NCBI GenBank assembly: GCA_035652815.1
Contig: DASRDB010000008.1
Span: 107,186 to 171,185 of the forward strand
DNA from: DASRDB01 sp035652815
GTDB taxonomy: Bacteria; Chloroflexota; Ktedonobacteria; Ktedonobacterales; Ktedonobacteraceae
Reading direction: 5' to 3'
DNA: 64,000 nucleotides
Positions 16,201 to 23,485 of the stretch are shown piece after piece. How positions within the stretch are numbered: position 1 is the stretch's first letter; each line of letters begins with the position of its first letter. The notes under the pieces were generated by a model. The model saw only the letters and a list, made by a program, of their open reading frames with translations, was not told where the DNA came from and did not search any database. Made by a program: the position numbers and the translations under genes.

Positions 16201-17038
16201 TTTGGCTATATCGCTGCCTTACCGCCTCATACAAAATAATTCCCGCCGCCATCGCCGCGTTCAACGACTCCACATTATTCGCCAGCGGAATCGTAATCGT
16301 TCTGGTCGCGAGTAGCCGCGCTGCTTGAGAGGGGCCATGTGCCTCGTTGCCTATAACCAGGGCAAAAGGTGTGCATAAATCTTCATGAAAATAGAGGTGC
16401 GGACTGCCTGCTTCAGCAAGTAGTACGCGCCGCTGATTCGCGCAATGCTTCTCGATGCGCTCCTCAATAGCCGACCAGGATATATCTGTCCAGATAGGCA
16501 ACACACAATGCGCCCCCGCCGCCGAGCGTACCACTTTGGGATTGAAGCAATCGACGCTATCAGGAGTGACAAGCGCCTCAGCTACATCGGCAGCCAGCGC
16601 GGTGCGTAAAATGGTTCCCATATTTCCAGGGTCTGAAAGGCCATCAAGAATCAGCAGGGCAGGACGATCGGCAGGCTTCCGGCGCGCGCTCACCTTATCG
16701 GGCGCAAAATCAGCGAGCGCAAGGACGCTGATGACGCCCTGCGATGTCTGCACTTCGCCAAGCGCCTCGATTACGCGCTCGCTCACTTCTACCAGCGCAT
16801 TCCGCGAGAGCGTTTGCAGCATGCGTTCGAGCAACAGTTGTCCCTCAGAAGTGCGCTGCAACAAGGCGGGCTGGTAATAGACCTCGCGTGGCGTGATGTG
16901 CTGGTCAAGCAGCACTTCCAGAAGATGCGGCCCTTCCATGAGAAAAAGCCCCTGTTTTTTGCGCCCGCGAGGAGTGTGCAGGTCTTTTAGCTTGCTGATG
17001 CGCGGATTGGATGGGCTGGTGATGAGCGGCATAATCAT
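16196..17038 (-). CDS. TrmH/SpoU-family RNA 2'-O-methyltransferase
   Basis: 280 residues. Transfers a methyl group from SAM to a ribose 2'-OH in rRNA or tRNA. The N-terminal substrate-binding domain (SNPRISKLKDLHTPRGRKKQ) is followed by the SPOUT knot motifs: LDGLSDPGNMGTILRTA, VIGNEAHGPS and NVESLNAAMAAGIILYEAVR. The layout resembles the RlmB/23S-type enzymes encoded near rpmI-rplT in many bacteria. ATG at 17038 with AGAGGATGATT upstream. The exact target nucleotide is not predictable. Confidence 0.9.
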   Translation of the reverse strand: MIMPLITSPSNPRISKLKDLHTPRGRKKQGLFLMEGPHLLEVLLDQHITPREVYYQPALLQRTSEGQLLLERMLQTLSRNALVEVSERVIEALGEVQTSQGVISVLALADFAPDKVSARRKPADRPALLILDGLSDPGNMGTILRTALAADVAEALVTPDSVDCFNPKVVRSAAGAHCVLPIWTDISWSAIEERIEKHCANQRRVLLAEAGSPHLYFHEDLCTPFALVIGNEAHGPSQAARLLATRTITIPLANNVESLNAAMAAGIILYEAVRQRYSQK

Positions 17039-17054
17039 CCTCTAAAAACAGGTA

Positions 17055-17230
17055 GAGACGCGATGACCTTTAACAAAATACGTGAATCCTCCCCTCATGT
17101 CATCCTGAGCGCAGCGAAGGATCTCCGGCCTGGGCGCGCGACCCTGCTGGGAGACGCAGATCCTTCGCTGCACTCAGGATGACAGGCCCGGATAGGCCCT
17201 CTTTCTTTCTCAAAAAGCATAATCGCGTCC
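17055..17230. repeat. Family B MITE-like element, copy 2
   Basis: The central palindrome has arms 17098-17124 and 17158-17184 with one mismatch, and the outer flanks are also shared with the copy at 50741-50922: GATGACCTTTAACAAAA, GAATCCTC, and on the right GATAGGCCCTCTTT. The ends GACGCGATGA and ATCGCGTCC are near inverted complements, as in terminal inverted repeats. No coding capacity. Confidence 0.8.
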
Positions 17231-17287
17231 TGCCCTATAGACCCTGAAGACCTGATCGGGCAGGACGCGATGAAGCGCGTCCCTACA
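17222..17287. repeat. Palindrome built from family B/C ends
   Basis: ATCGCGTCCTGCCC (17222-17235) pairs perfectly with GGGCAGGACGCGAT (17258-17271), and GGACGCG-ATGAAG-CGCGTCC (17263-17282) forms a second hairpin like the one at 30915. It abuts family B copy 2 and lies 13 bp after the rplT stop, so it may also end the rpmI-rplT transcript. Confidence 0.75.
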
Positions 17288-17299
17288 GATTTGCGAATG

Positions 17300-17656
17300 C
17301 TATGAAAGCGCGGCGACCGCCTTTTCGAGCAGGGCGGTGAAGGCCGCTTCGTCGTTCACTGCCATTTCGGCGAGGATTTTGCGGTCCACGTCGATACCGG
17401 CAAGGCGCATGGCATGCATAAACCGGCTGTAGCTAACGCCATGCATGCGAGCGGCAGCGTTAATGCGGATAATCCAGAGGCGGCGCATGTCGCGCTTGCG
17501 GGTGCGCCGGTCGCGATACATGTACGCCAGCGAGCGCATGACCGATTCATGCGCGGGACGATACAGTTTGCGGCGGGTGCCATAATGCCCTTCGGCAAGT
17601 TTGAGTACTTTCTTATGCTTCTTGTGAGCAGGTACGCCACGTTTTACCCTCGGCAT
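17300..17656 (-). CDS. rplT: 50S ribosomal protein L20
   Basis: 118 residues, standard length. The start PRVKRGVPAHKKHKK and the segments YRDRRTRKRDMRRLWIIRI and SYSRFMHAMRLAGIDVDRK are diagnostic. L20 binds 23S rRNA early in 50S assembly and in Firmicutes represses its own operon. Behind rpmI by 40 bp. The adjacent leader carries a terminator-like attenuator that L20 could control. Confidence 0.97.
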   Translation of the reverse strand: MPRVKRGVPAHKKHKKVLKLAEGHYGTRRKLYRPAHESVMRSLAYMYRDRRTRKRDMRRLWIIRINAAARMHGVSYSRFMHAMRLAGIDVDRKILAEMAVNDEAAFTALLEKAVAALS

Positions 17657-17696
17657 AGTTTGTTCCTTTCTTTATCCTGAACTCTTCGACAACTAG

Positions 17697-17900
17697 CTAG
17701 AAGGAATAGGGGAGCAGACGTTTCAGGCGGCGAGTATCGCCGGTTGCCAGGGGAAACGTCTTGTCCGCCGAGCGGATAGAACGATACGACTTGTTGCGGC
17801 GCAGGTGGCTGATGGCCACTTTGCGGCGCACAAACTTGCCGGAGCCGGTGGTGCGCACACGCTTCGCCATCGCTTTGTGTGTTTTCAGTTTCTGCTTCAT
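17697..17900 (-). CDS. rpmI: 50S ribosomal protein L35
   Basis: 67 residues: MKQKLKTHKAMAKRVRTTGS, then RRKVAISHLRRNKSYRSIR, matching L35. ATG at 17900 after AAGAAGAGAG. The usual upstream partner infC (IF3) is missing; the operon begins directly with a leader and promoter. Confidence 0.94.
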   Translation of the reverse strand: MKQKLKTHKAMAKRVRTTGSGKFVRRKVAISHLRRNKSYRSIRSADKTFPLATGDTRRLKRLLPYSF

Positions 17901-17941
17901 CTCTCTTCTTTCTTTCCATTTCCGCGAGGTGTTTTACACAA

Positions 17942-17987
17942 CAAAAATACTGCCATTCTCACTCCTTGAATAGAGGAGAGAAGCAGT
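17942..17987 (-). terminator. Attenuator-like terminator in the rpmI-rplT leader
   Basis: Read on the minus strand, ACTGC-TTCTC pairs with GAGAA-TG-GCAGT around an inner CCT/AGG stem, and ATTTTTGTT follows at once. It lies between the promoter at 18083-18111 and rpmI, so transcription into the operon must pass it. This fits an L20-responsive attenuation switch, known for infC-rpmI-rplT operons of Bacillus; the link to L20 is inference. Confidence 0.65.
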
Positions 17988-18082
17988 GTGGGGAGGATTG
18001 ATACGTTTTACACTTCAATCCGCCGGTCGTCTCGTCGAGGCGCAGAGAAGCCTGTTCCGAGAAGTACCCCGCATGTGACGCC

Positions 18083-18111
18083 AGTATAGCACACCTTCGC
18101 GGTTTGCGCAA
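18083..18111 (-). promoter_or_regulatory. Promoter of rpmI-rplT
   Basis: On the minus strand TTGCGC (18111-18106) and TATACT (18088-18083) with a 17-bp spacer. It implies a leader of about 175 nt before rpmI. Confidence 0.7.
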
Positions 18112-18122
18112 TAGGTTTGGCC

Positions 18123-19895
18123 TTATTTCCTGCGCGTTCCACCCGGTCGTGAAAACGAGGGCCAGGGTGGTCGCGAGAAACCTGCCCGCCTTCCTGTCGT
18201 GGGTGGCGGCGCTGGTTGTCCCATTGCTTCCTGGCGCTTCATTTGCCACGTCGAGGCGAAAAAGAGTGCCCACCCCCATGTGAGAAGGGGGACACCAATA
18301 GTGACGAGCGCGAGTCCACCCCAAACCTGCGGCCAGAGCCAGAAGTAGTAGGTCAGCAAATAGCCGCCTGTGAGCAGCAGACCCAGCAGGACTGTGCGCG
18401 TATAAGCGCTGGTGATTGCCAGTGTGAGAGCCAAGAACAGGAACCAGGGCCAGTTCACCGGGAAAAATACATTGTACGCAAAGTACACCCAGGCGGCAAA
18501 AAGCAGGATCAATTCCAGCGTATCCCCTATCCACATGCCAACCAGCAGCAACGCGCCCACCGTTCCCCAGGTAATGACCGTCCAGACTGGCGGTGCCGCG
18601 AGCCAGGAGAGAGCCACCGGTACGCCGGATGGAATATGGATGATGGCCGCATCTATTGAATTGATGGCGCTGCCGGGCAAAAAGGTAGCGCGCAGGGAAG
18701 CAGCCAGACCGGCAAAACCCCAACCGGGCCAATACGGCGCGTAGGCCAGCACAATAATCAGCACCGAAATGCCGAGCAGCGTCAGCCACCAGAGCGAACG
18801 GGTCCAGCGCGACATGGCGCGAGTTTCTCTCCAGAACAGTCGCGCAAACAGCGGGAGCAGCAACAAACAGATAGTGCTTGCCAGCGCCGCAAGCAGCAGG
18901 CAGACCCAGCCCAGCAAGAGCGTCTGGCGCTGGTAGCAAAAAATGCTGAACAGCACAAATAGCACAGCGACCAGTTCCAGGTGCATTTCGCCGACGCCGA
19001 GCAACAACACCAGTGGATTCCAGGCATACAGCAGGGTGCCCGCCACGCGATATTCAGGTTTGAGCCGGGCGAGAATAGACCAGATCAACACCGCATTTGC
19101 AAGATGGACAATGAAGCCAATCAGGCGGAAGCTCACCAGGGCCGAAGCGGCGCTGTTATGCGCAAACAGGGCAACCGGCAGAGTAACATCCATCCAGAGC
19201 GGGCCGTAGGGGGCCACACCCAGGTTATGTGGCACCAGCCCAGCAAACAGACCCGCGGGAGGATGCACCACGTATGGGTTCAGGTGATTGCCCACCACCA
19301 TGCGACCATATAAAGCATACGTGAAAACATCGGAGTAAAGAACTGCCGGAGCAAAGACAAAGACGAGGCCAAAAACGGCGGTGAGCAGCAGCAAAGTCCA
19401 GAAAAGCAGACCGGATTCAGCCTGTGAAAGATTCTCGCGCCCGATTCTGTTTCCAATGCGCGCTGCCAACAGTAGTAAGACGAGTCCTGACAGGAGCAAA
19501 AGGAGCAGGAGATTGGCGTTTCCGGCTGGAGTAGCCAAATTAAACAGAGTCAGCCTGCTCAAACCATGCGCTAACCCGGGCAGGCCATTCGTCCAGTAGA
19601 AGTGGGGCAGCCAGGGGAACGCGCTCGCCACCACCTGCTTTGCCGCGTCACGATTCTGTATCGCTCCGGCAAACAAGGGATAGTCGGCCAGGTAAACAAG
19701 CAGCAGCAACGCGCCCAGCAACAGCAGCTTTACAGCGGCGCGACGAGCGGAACTGGAGCGATTGTTTTCCTGCCTTGCAACCTGCTGTCCATCAGTCAGC
19801 AAAGGGGTAGTGGGAACTGGATAGCCAGGAAGAGCCGGTTGTGTTCTTCTCGCCCGTATTGAACGCGAGGGCTGATTACCAGGAGATTGCTGCAT
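18123..19895 (-). CDS. GT-C type integral membrane glycosyltransferase (polyprenol-phosphate-sugar dependent, DUF2029/GT87-like)
   Basis: 590 residues with at least ten predicted membrane helices and a basic, Pro/Arg-rich cytosolic N-terminus of about 50 residues. The first external loop contains YSDVFTYALYGRMVVG, HLNPYV and VAPYGPLWMDV, the acidic and aromatic pattern of GT-C mannosyl-type transferases; AWNPLVLLLGVGEMHLE is a second family hallmark. Such enzymes use lipid-linked sugars at the outer face for cell-envelope glycans or glycolipids. The donor and acceptor are not identifiable. ATG at 19895 with TGGAGAGCAT upstream and its own promoter. Confidence 0.82.
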   Translation of the reverse strand: MQQSPGNQPSRSIRARRTQPALPGYPVPTTPLLTDGQQVARQENNRSSSARRAAVKLLLLGALLLLVYLADYPLFAGAIQNRDAAKQVVASAFPWLPHFYWTNGLPGLAHGLSRLTLFNLATPAGNANLLLLLLLSGLVLLLLAARIGNRIGRENLSQAESGLLFWTLLLLTAVFGLVFVFAPAVLYSDVFTYALYGRMVVGNHLNPYVVHPPAGLFAGLVPHNLGVAPYGPLWMDVTLPVALFAHNSAASALVSFRLIGFIVHLANAVLIWSILARLKPEYRVAGTLLYAWNPLVLLLGVGEMHLELVAVLFVLFSIFCYQRQTLLLGWVCLLLAALASTICLLLLPLFARLFWRETRAMSRWTRSLWWLTLLGISVLIIVLAYAPYWPGWGFAGLAASLRATFLPGSAINSIDAAIIHIPSGVPVALSWLAAPPVWTVITWGTVGALLLVGMWIGDTLELILLFAAWVYFAYNVFFPVNWPWFLFLALTLAITSAYTRTVLLGLLLTGGYLLTYYFWLWPQVWGGLALVTIGVPLLTWGWALFFASTWQMKRQEAMGQPAPPPTTGRRAGFSRPPWPSFSRPGGTRRK

Positions 19896-19935
19896 ATGCT
19901 CTCCATTGGCCGCAAAACTTGTTACTCACCCACAC

Positions 19936-19964
19936 AGTATCTGCTATCCATGTCTATATGTCAA
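19936..19964 (-). promoter_or_regulatory. Promoter of the membrane glycosyltransferase gene
   Basis: Minus strand TTGACA (19964-19959) and GATACT (19941-19936) with a 17-bp spacer, about 40 bp before the start codon. Confidence 0.75.
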
Positions 19965-20174
19965 TAAATTCAGACGAAATAACAATATTCCGCGTTTCAA
20001 AAAACGCTTATTTTCATACGCTTTTCCGTTTTTCTGTAGAGAAATAAGAATAGTCCCACAGAATGAATAACCAGCGCGACTATGCGTTGGCATTCGGCGT
20101 ATTGTAGGGACGACCGCAAAGGACGCCCTGGTCACCATCAATTTGGCCGATGAGATGAGATTGGTCAGGTTCTA

Positions 20175-20203
20175 TTGCCAGAAACAGGCAACAATGCTAT
20201 AAT
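20175..20203 (+). promoter_or_regulatory. Promoter of rpsF-ssb-rpsR
   Basis: TTGCCA (20175-20180) and a perfect TATAAT (20198-20203) with a 17-bp spacer. The transcript would have a leader of about 210 nt before rpsF. The stretch 19965-20174 upstream shows no gene; GTAGGGACG near 20104 resembles a fragment of repeat family C. Confidence 0.85.
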
Positions 20204-20250
20204 AGCGAGGTGCTTCCGGTCATGAGAAATGAACCCGGCCATCTCCTACA

Positions 20251-20270
20251 AAGGAGAGAAGCATATGTAA
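20251..20270 (+). promoter_or_regulatory. Start-stop minimal ORF in the rpsF leader
   Basis: AAGGAG at 20251 is followed after 8 nt by ATG TAA (20265-20270). A ribosome could initiate and stop at once. A hairpin GCCGCG/CGCGGC follows at about 20281-20308. Possible translational control of the leader; no experimental support. Confidence 0.4.
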
Positions 20271-20420
20271 CCAAAAAGAAAGCCGCGTGCCTCTCAATAG
20301 ATCGCGGCAGAACATCATTGGCGTCAACACAACGCATTGTTGATGCTCCACCTGCTCTGGCCTTTGCTTTTGCTCTTACGCATTGGCACAGAAGCATACC
20401 CAAAGGAAGGAGGTCACTTC

Positions 20421-20918
20421 GTGAGGCGTGACTATGAACTTGGCTTCATTATCCACCCTGAAGCCACAGAAGAGCAAACACGCGCTATAATTGAGCGCAT
20501 TTCAACTATCGTGAACAATCATGATGGTGAGGTTGTCCGGGTCAATCAGTGGGGGCGTCGCCGGTTGGCATATCCCATTAATCATCTGAGAGACGGCAAC
20601 TATGTGTTTGTCGATATGATTTTAACCCCTGAGACCGTTGCTGAACTGGATCGCACCCTCAAGGTAACTGAAGAGGTGATGCGACACCTGATTATCAAGC
20701 GCGATCCGAAGGCAGTGCAGCGGGAACGCGAGGCGCAGGCCGCCGCAGCCGCTCAGGCAGCTGCTCCTGTTGAACAGGAACAGGAACAGGAGATAGCTGA
20801 GCAGCCTGAAGAAACAGCGCCTGTCTCTGAGGAAGAGGCTCCCGTGGAAGTCGCTCCCGAAGAAATCGAGGAGTTTGTTCCACCTGCCATCGAAGAAGAC
20901 GAGACTGTCGAAGCGTAG
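20421..20918 (+). CDS. rpsF: 30S ribosomal protein S6 with acidic C-terminal extension
   Basis: 165 residues from the GTG at 20421, placed 8 nt after GGAAGGAGG; the open frame extends 28 codons further up but those residues are not S6-like. The S6 core (RRDYELGFIIHPEATEE to MRHLIIKRDP) covers about 95 residues. The remaining 70 are Ala/Gln/Glu/Pro-rich and strongly acidic, unlike the short acidic tail of E. coli S6. S6 pairs with S18 in the 30S platform, and rpsR lies two genes downstream. Confidence 0.94.
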   Translation: MRRDYELGFIIHPEATEEQTRAIIERISTIVNNHDGEVVRVNQWGRRRLAYPINHLRDGNYVFVDMILTPETVAELDRTLKVTEEVMRHLIIKRDPKAVQREREAQAAAAAQAAAPVEQEQEQEIAEQPEETAPVSEEEAPVEVAPEEIEEFVPPAIEEDETVEA

Positions 20919-21012
20919 TTAAGGGATGAGGGTAGAATGGATCGTCTGTAACGGTCTCAGTGAAGGAGTCGTCACAACGTTTCCAGCGTTGAAAGGATAA
21001 GGAAAAGATCGC

Positions 21013-21417
21013 ATGCTGAACAAAATTATGCTGATCGGGAATCTCGGAAGGGACCCAGAACTGAATGTCACACCTGATGGCACTCCTGTCACCAAATTTT
21101 CGTTGGCTGTAAGCAGGTCTTACAAATCAAAGTCGGGCGAGATGGAAAAAGAGACCGAATGGTTCAACATTGTCGCCTGGCGGCAACTGGCGGAAATCTG
21201 CGATAAATACCTGCATAAAGGATCAAAGGTATATATCGAAGGCCGCTTGACGCAACGCAAATACAACGACCGAGAGGGAACCCCTCGAGTTTCTGTCGAA
21301 GTTATCGCTTCAGATATGAGGATGCTGGATTCTAAACCAGCATCGGGCGCTTCCGACAGCTACTCGACGACGAGTTCCTCGGACGATCCATTTCTACCTG
21401 ATTTCCCAGATGAGTAA
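21013..21417 (+). CDS. ssb: Single-stranded DNA-binding protein
   Basis: 134 residues. OB-fold signature: LNKIMLIGNLGRDPELNVT, FSLAVSRSYKSK, EWFNIVAWRQLAEIC, KGSKVYIEGRLTQRKY. After a Ser/Thr-rich linker the tail ends DPFLPDFPDE, an acidic tip similar in character to the DDDIPF partner-binding motif but not identical. It lies between rpsF and rpsR, the normal bacterial arrangement. Confidence 0.96.
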   Translation: MLNKIMLIGNLGRDPELNVTPDGTPVTKFSLAVSRSYKSKSGEMEKETEWFNIVAWRQLAEICDKYLHKGSKVYIEGRLTQRKYNDREGTPRVSVEVIASDMRMLDSKPASGASDSYSTTSSSDDPFLPDFPDE

Positions 21418-21488
21418 AGACCGGATTGCCATCCTTTCCTAAGAAAGGGATGGCGCTCAGGACTAACTGGGATAGAGGAGAACCGTTC

Positions 21489-21797
21489 GTGCAAAGAAGG
21501 ACTGAAACAAGCGGCGCGACAGGCACTGCTACGCGCCCTTCACGCCCATCCGGGCCGCGTGGCGAGCGCATGCCGCGCAGGAAAATTTGCCAGTTTTGCC
21601 ACGATCATGTACGCGAGATTGATTACAAGGATGCCCCGCGTTTCATGAAGCGCTACATTTCAGACCGTGGGAAGATTGAGCCGCGCCGCAAAACAGGGAC
21701 GTGCGCCAAACACCAGCGCCGTCTCGCCGTCGCCATCAAACAGGCGCGGCACATGGCGCTGCTGCCCTATACCGCGGAACATATTCGCGGCATGTAG
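21489..21797 (+). CDS. rpsR: 30S ribosomal protein S18 (zinc-knuckle type)
   Basis: 102 residues from GTG 21489 after GAGGAG. CQFCHDHVREIDYKDAPR, then RGKIEPRRKTGTCAKHQRRL, give a C-x2-C...C-x2-H set typical of zinc-binding S18. The N-terminal 30 residues are a basic Thr/Pro/Arg extension. rplI, usually next in this operon, is not present. Confidence 0.95.
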   Translation: MQRRTETSGATGTATRPSRPSGPRGERMPRRKICQFCHDHVREIDYKDAPRFMKRYISDRGKIEPRRKTGTCAKHQRRLAVAIKQARHMALLPYTAEHIRGM

Positions 21798-21804
21798 AGG
21801 CGGC

Positions 21805-21903
21805 CATGCAGAACACAGTAGAGAGACAGAGAGATATATTGTTGACTCCCTGCGTATTATAGAGGGAGAAACAAACTCTTGTATCTTTACTGTGTTCTGC
21901 ATG
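21805..21903. repeat. Large stem-loop after rpsR
   Basis: CATGCAGAACACAGTA (21805-21820) pairs perfectly with TACTGTGTTCTGCATG (21888-21903); inside, CTCCCT and AGGGAG form a second stem. It occupies most of the 152-bp gap before the foldase gene. It may terminate or process the rpsF-ssb-rpsR transcript; there is no T-tract. Confidence 0.7.
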
Positions 21904-21949
21904 TTATTATGGTCAGGCTTGCTTTCGCCTGAAACACAAGGGGAACAGT

Positions 21950-23410
21950 ATGAAAAGTCAGACAGAGCGTCCGGTGCGACAGCCCGAGAGTAAGCGCTCA
22001 ACCAGATCGAGCAAAGCAAATAAGTCGAAGCGCTACCGCAGGCAAACGGCGCGTATAGAGGCGCGGCGTGATGGCAAGCCCCTTATTTTTGGATGGGGAA
22101 AGCACCTTTCGCATAGTGAAAAAGTCGTCATTCAACGCAGGGCAACCTGGGGGTTAACCGCGTTTATCGCGGTGCTGATCGTCGCTGTGGTTGTCGGATT
22201 CTGGATCAACAACAATATCATTCAACCAGGGCTGCCGATTACCAGCGTCAACGGGCATCAGATTCCGCAATCGCAGTATCGCAAGATGGTCGCCTTCAAA
22301 ACGCTGCAGGAAATGGAAAAGCTCTACGGCCCGCATGGTCTGAACCAGCAGGTAAAAGACTTGCAGACCCAGGACGCGGTCCAGGTCAAAATCATCGACG
22401 ACCAGACCAAGCAGATTGACGACCTCAACAAGCAGATTAAGGCGCTGCCTGCTGGCAGTAGCGCGAAGCGCACACAGCTCAATAACGAGTTGAAAGCAGC
22501 GCAGAAAAAGGCCACCGATGCCCAGAACAAGCATCAAAGCCTGCAATCGCAGATCACCAACCTTACTCAGACCACCATTCCACTGGAGCAGCAGATCTTC
22601 GCTGTGCCGCAGATCAGCAGCGACAGCGTAACCTGGTTACAGAATGACGAACTCATTCGCGAGTGGCTGGCTAATCAGAGCAGCGCTATTCAGGCTCGTA
22701 TCAATCCTTCAAATAGCCAGATCGATAAGGCAATGAAGGATTTGCTGGCAAATATCCCCAAGACCAACAGCTACAATAACTTGCTGAGCGCGATGAGCGT
22801 GACCAACGACGATATGCGCGCCATGATGGCTATCAAGCTGCGCCGCGACAACATGCAGACTTACCTGGCCAGCCAAATTGTCTCGCCCAACTACCAGGTG
22901 CTGGCCCGCGTCATCGTCACCGATACGCAGCAGAAGGCCAATAACATCCTGAAGCAACTGAAGGCTGGTAAAGATTTCGGCACGCTTGCCAAAGCGCAGT
23001 CGCAAGACCCGACGACCAGCAGCAAGGGCGGCGACCTGGGCTGGGAAGCGTATGGTCAGTACGCGCAGAGCCAGGGCGCGGCAGTCGTCGAAAACTGGAT
23101 GTTCGACCGCTCGCGCACGATCAACCAGATCAGTCCGGTCTTGAAAGAGAACGGCTCGTACCATATCGTGCAAATCCTGGGTATCGATCCCTCGCGCAAA
23201 GTTGACGCCAGCACATTGAAGACGCTCAAGGACAACGCCCTTCAGGACTGGCTCACTGAGCAGCAGGCGCTGCCCAGCACCAACATTACGCCGGTCGATC
23301 AAAACAAAGAGCTTGATCCGAACAACCTGCCGCCTACCTCAATCCTGCCGTCAAGCCCGCCGTCGCAGAACCCGAACGGTGGTGCCCCTGGCGCACCTGG
23401 ATTGCCATAA
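21950..23410 (+). CDS. Membrane-anchored parvulin-type peptidyl-prolyl isomerase (foldase)
   Basis: 486 residues. A basic 60-residue N-terminus precedes one TM helix (about residues 66-88). Then comes a SurA/PrsA-like chaperone region with a coiled coil (about 130-205), the parvulin domain (about 315-410: ARVIVTDTQQKANNILKQL, FGTLAKAQSQDPTTSSKGGD, GSYHIVQILGID) and a Pro/Asn/Gly-rich tail. It should assist folding of exported proteins outside the membrane. The next gene, hemW, starts 75 bp later. Confidence 0.88.
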   Translation: MKSQTERPVRQPESKRSTRSSKANKSKRYRRQTARIEARRDGKPLIFGWGKHLSHSEKVVIQRRATWGLTAFIAVLIVAVVVGFWINNNIIQPGLPITSVNGHQIPQSQYRKMVAFKTLQEMEKLYGPHGLNQQVKDLQTQDAVQVKIIDDQTKQIDDLNKQIKALPAGSSAKRTQLNNELKAAQKKATDAQNKHQSLQSQITNLTQTTIPLEQQIFAVPQISSDSVTWLQNDELIREWLANQSSAIQARINPSNSQIDKAMKDLLANIPKTNSYNNLLSAMSVTNDDMRAMMAIKLRRDNMQTYLASQIVSPNYQVLARVIVTDTQQKANNILKQLKAGKDFGTLAKAQSQDPTTSSKGGDLGWEAYGQYAQSQGAAVVENWMFDRSRTINQISPVLKENGSYHIVQILGIDPSRKVDASTLKTLKDNALQDWLTEQQALPSTNITPVDQNKELDPNNLPPTSILPSSPPSQNPNGGAPGAPGLP

Positions 23411-23485
23411 CAGGCAGGTTTTATTGGAAAGATACACGTTTCTCAGGGGCGGCTATGAGAGCCGTCCCTGTGGAACAGGACAAAC

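Noticed and set aside
17098..17184. Family B palindrome as a plain rho-independent terminator
   Set aside because: No T-run follows, and copies occur upstream of gene starts as well as after gene ends, with conserved flanks.
20337..20420. Extended N-terminus of S6 (28 residues, Leu-rich)
   Set aside because: S6 homology begins at the GTG at 20421, which has GGAAGGAGG upstream; the extra Leu-rich stretch is unlike S6.
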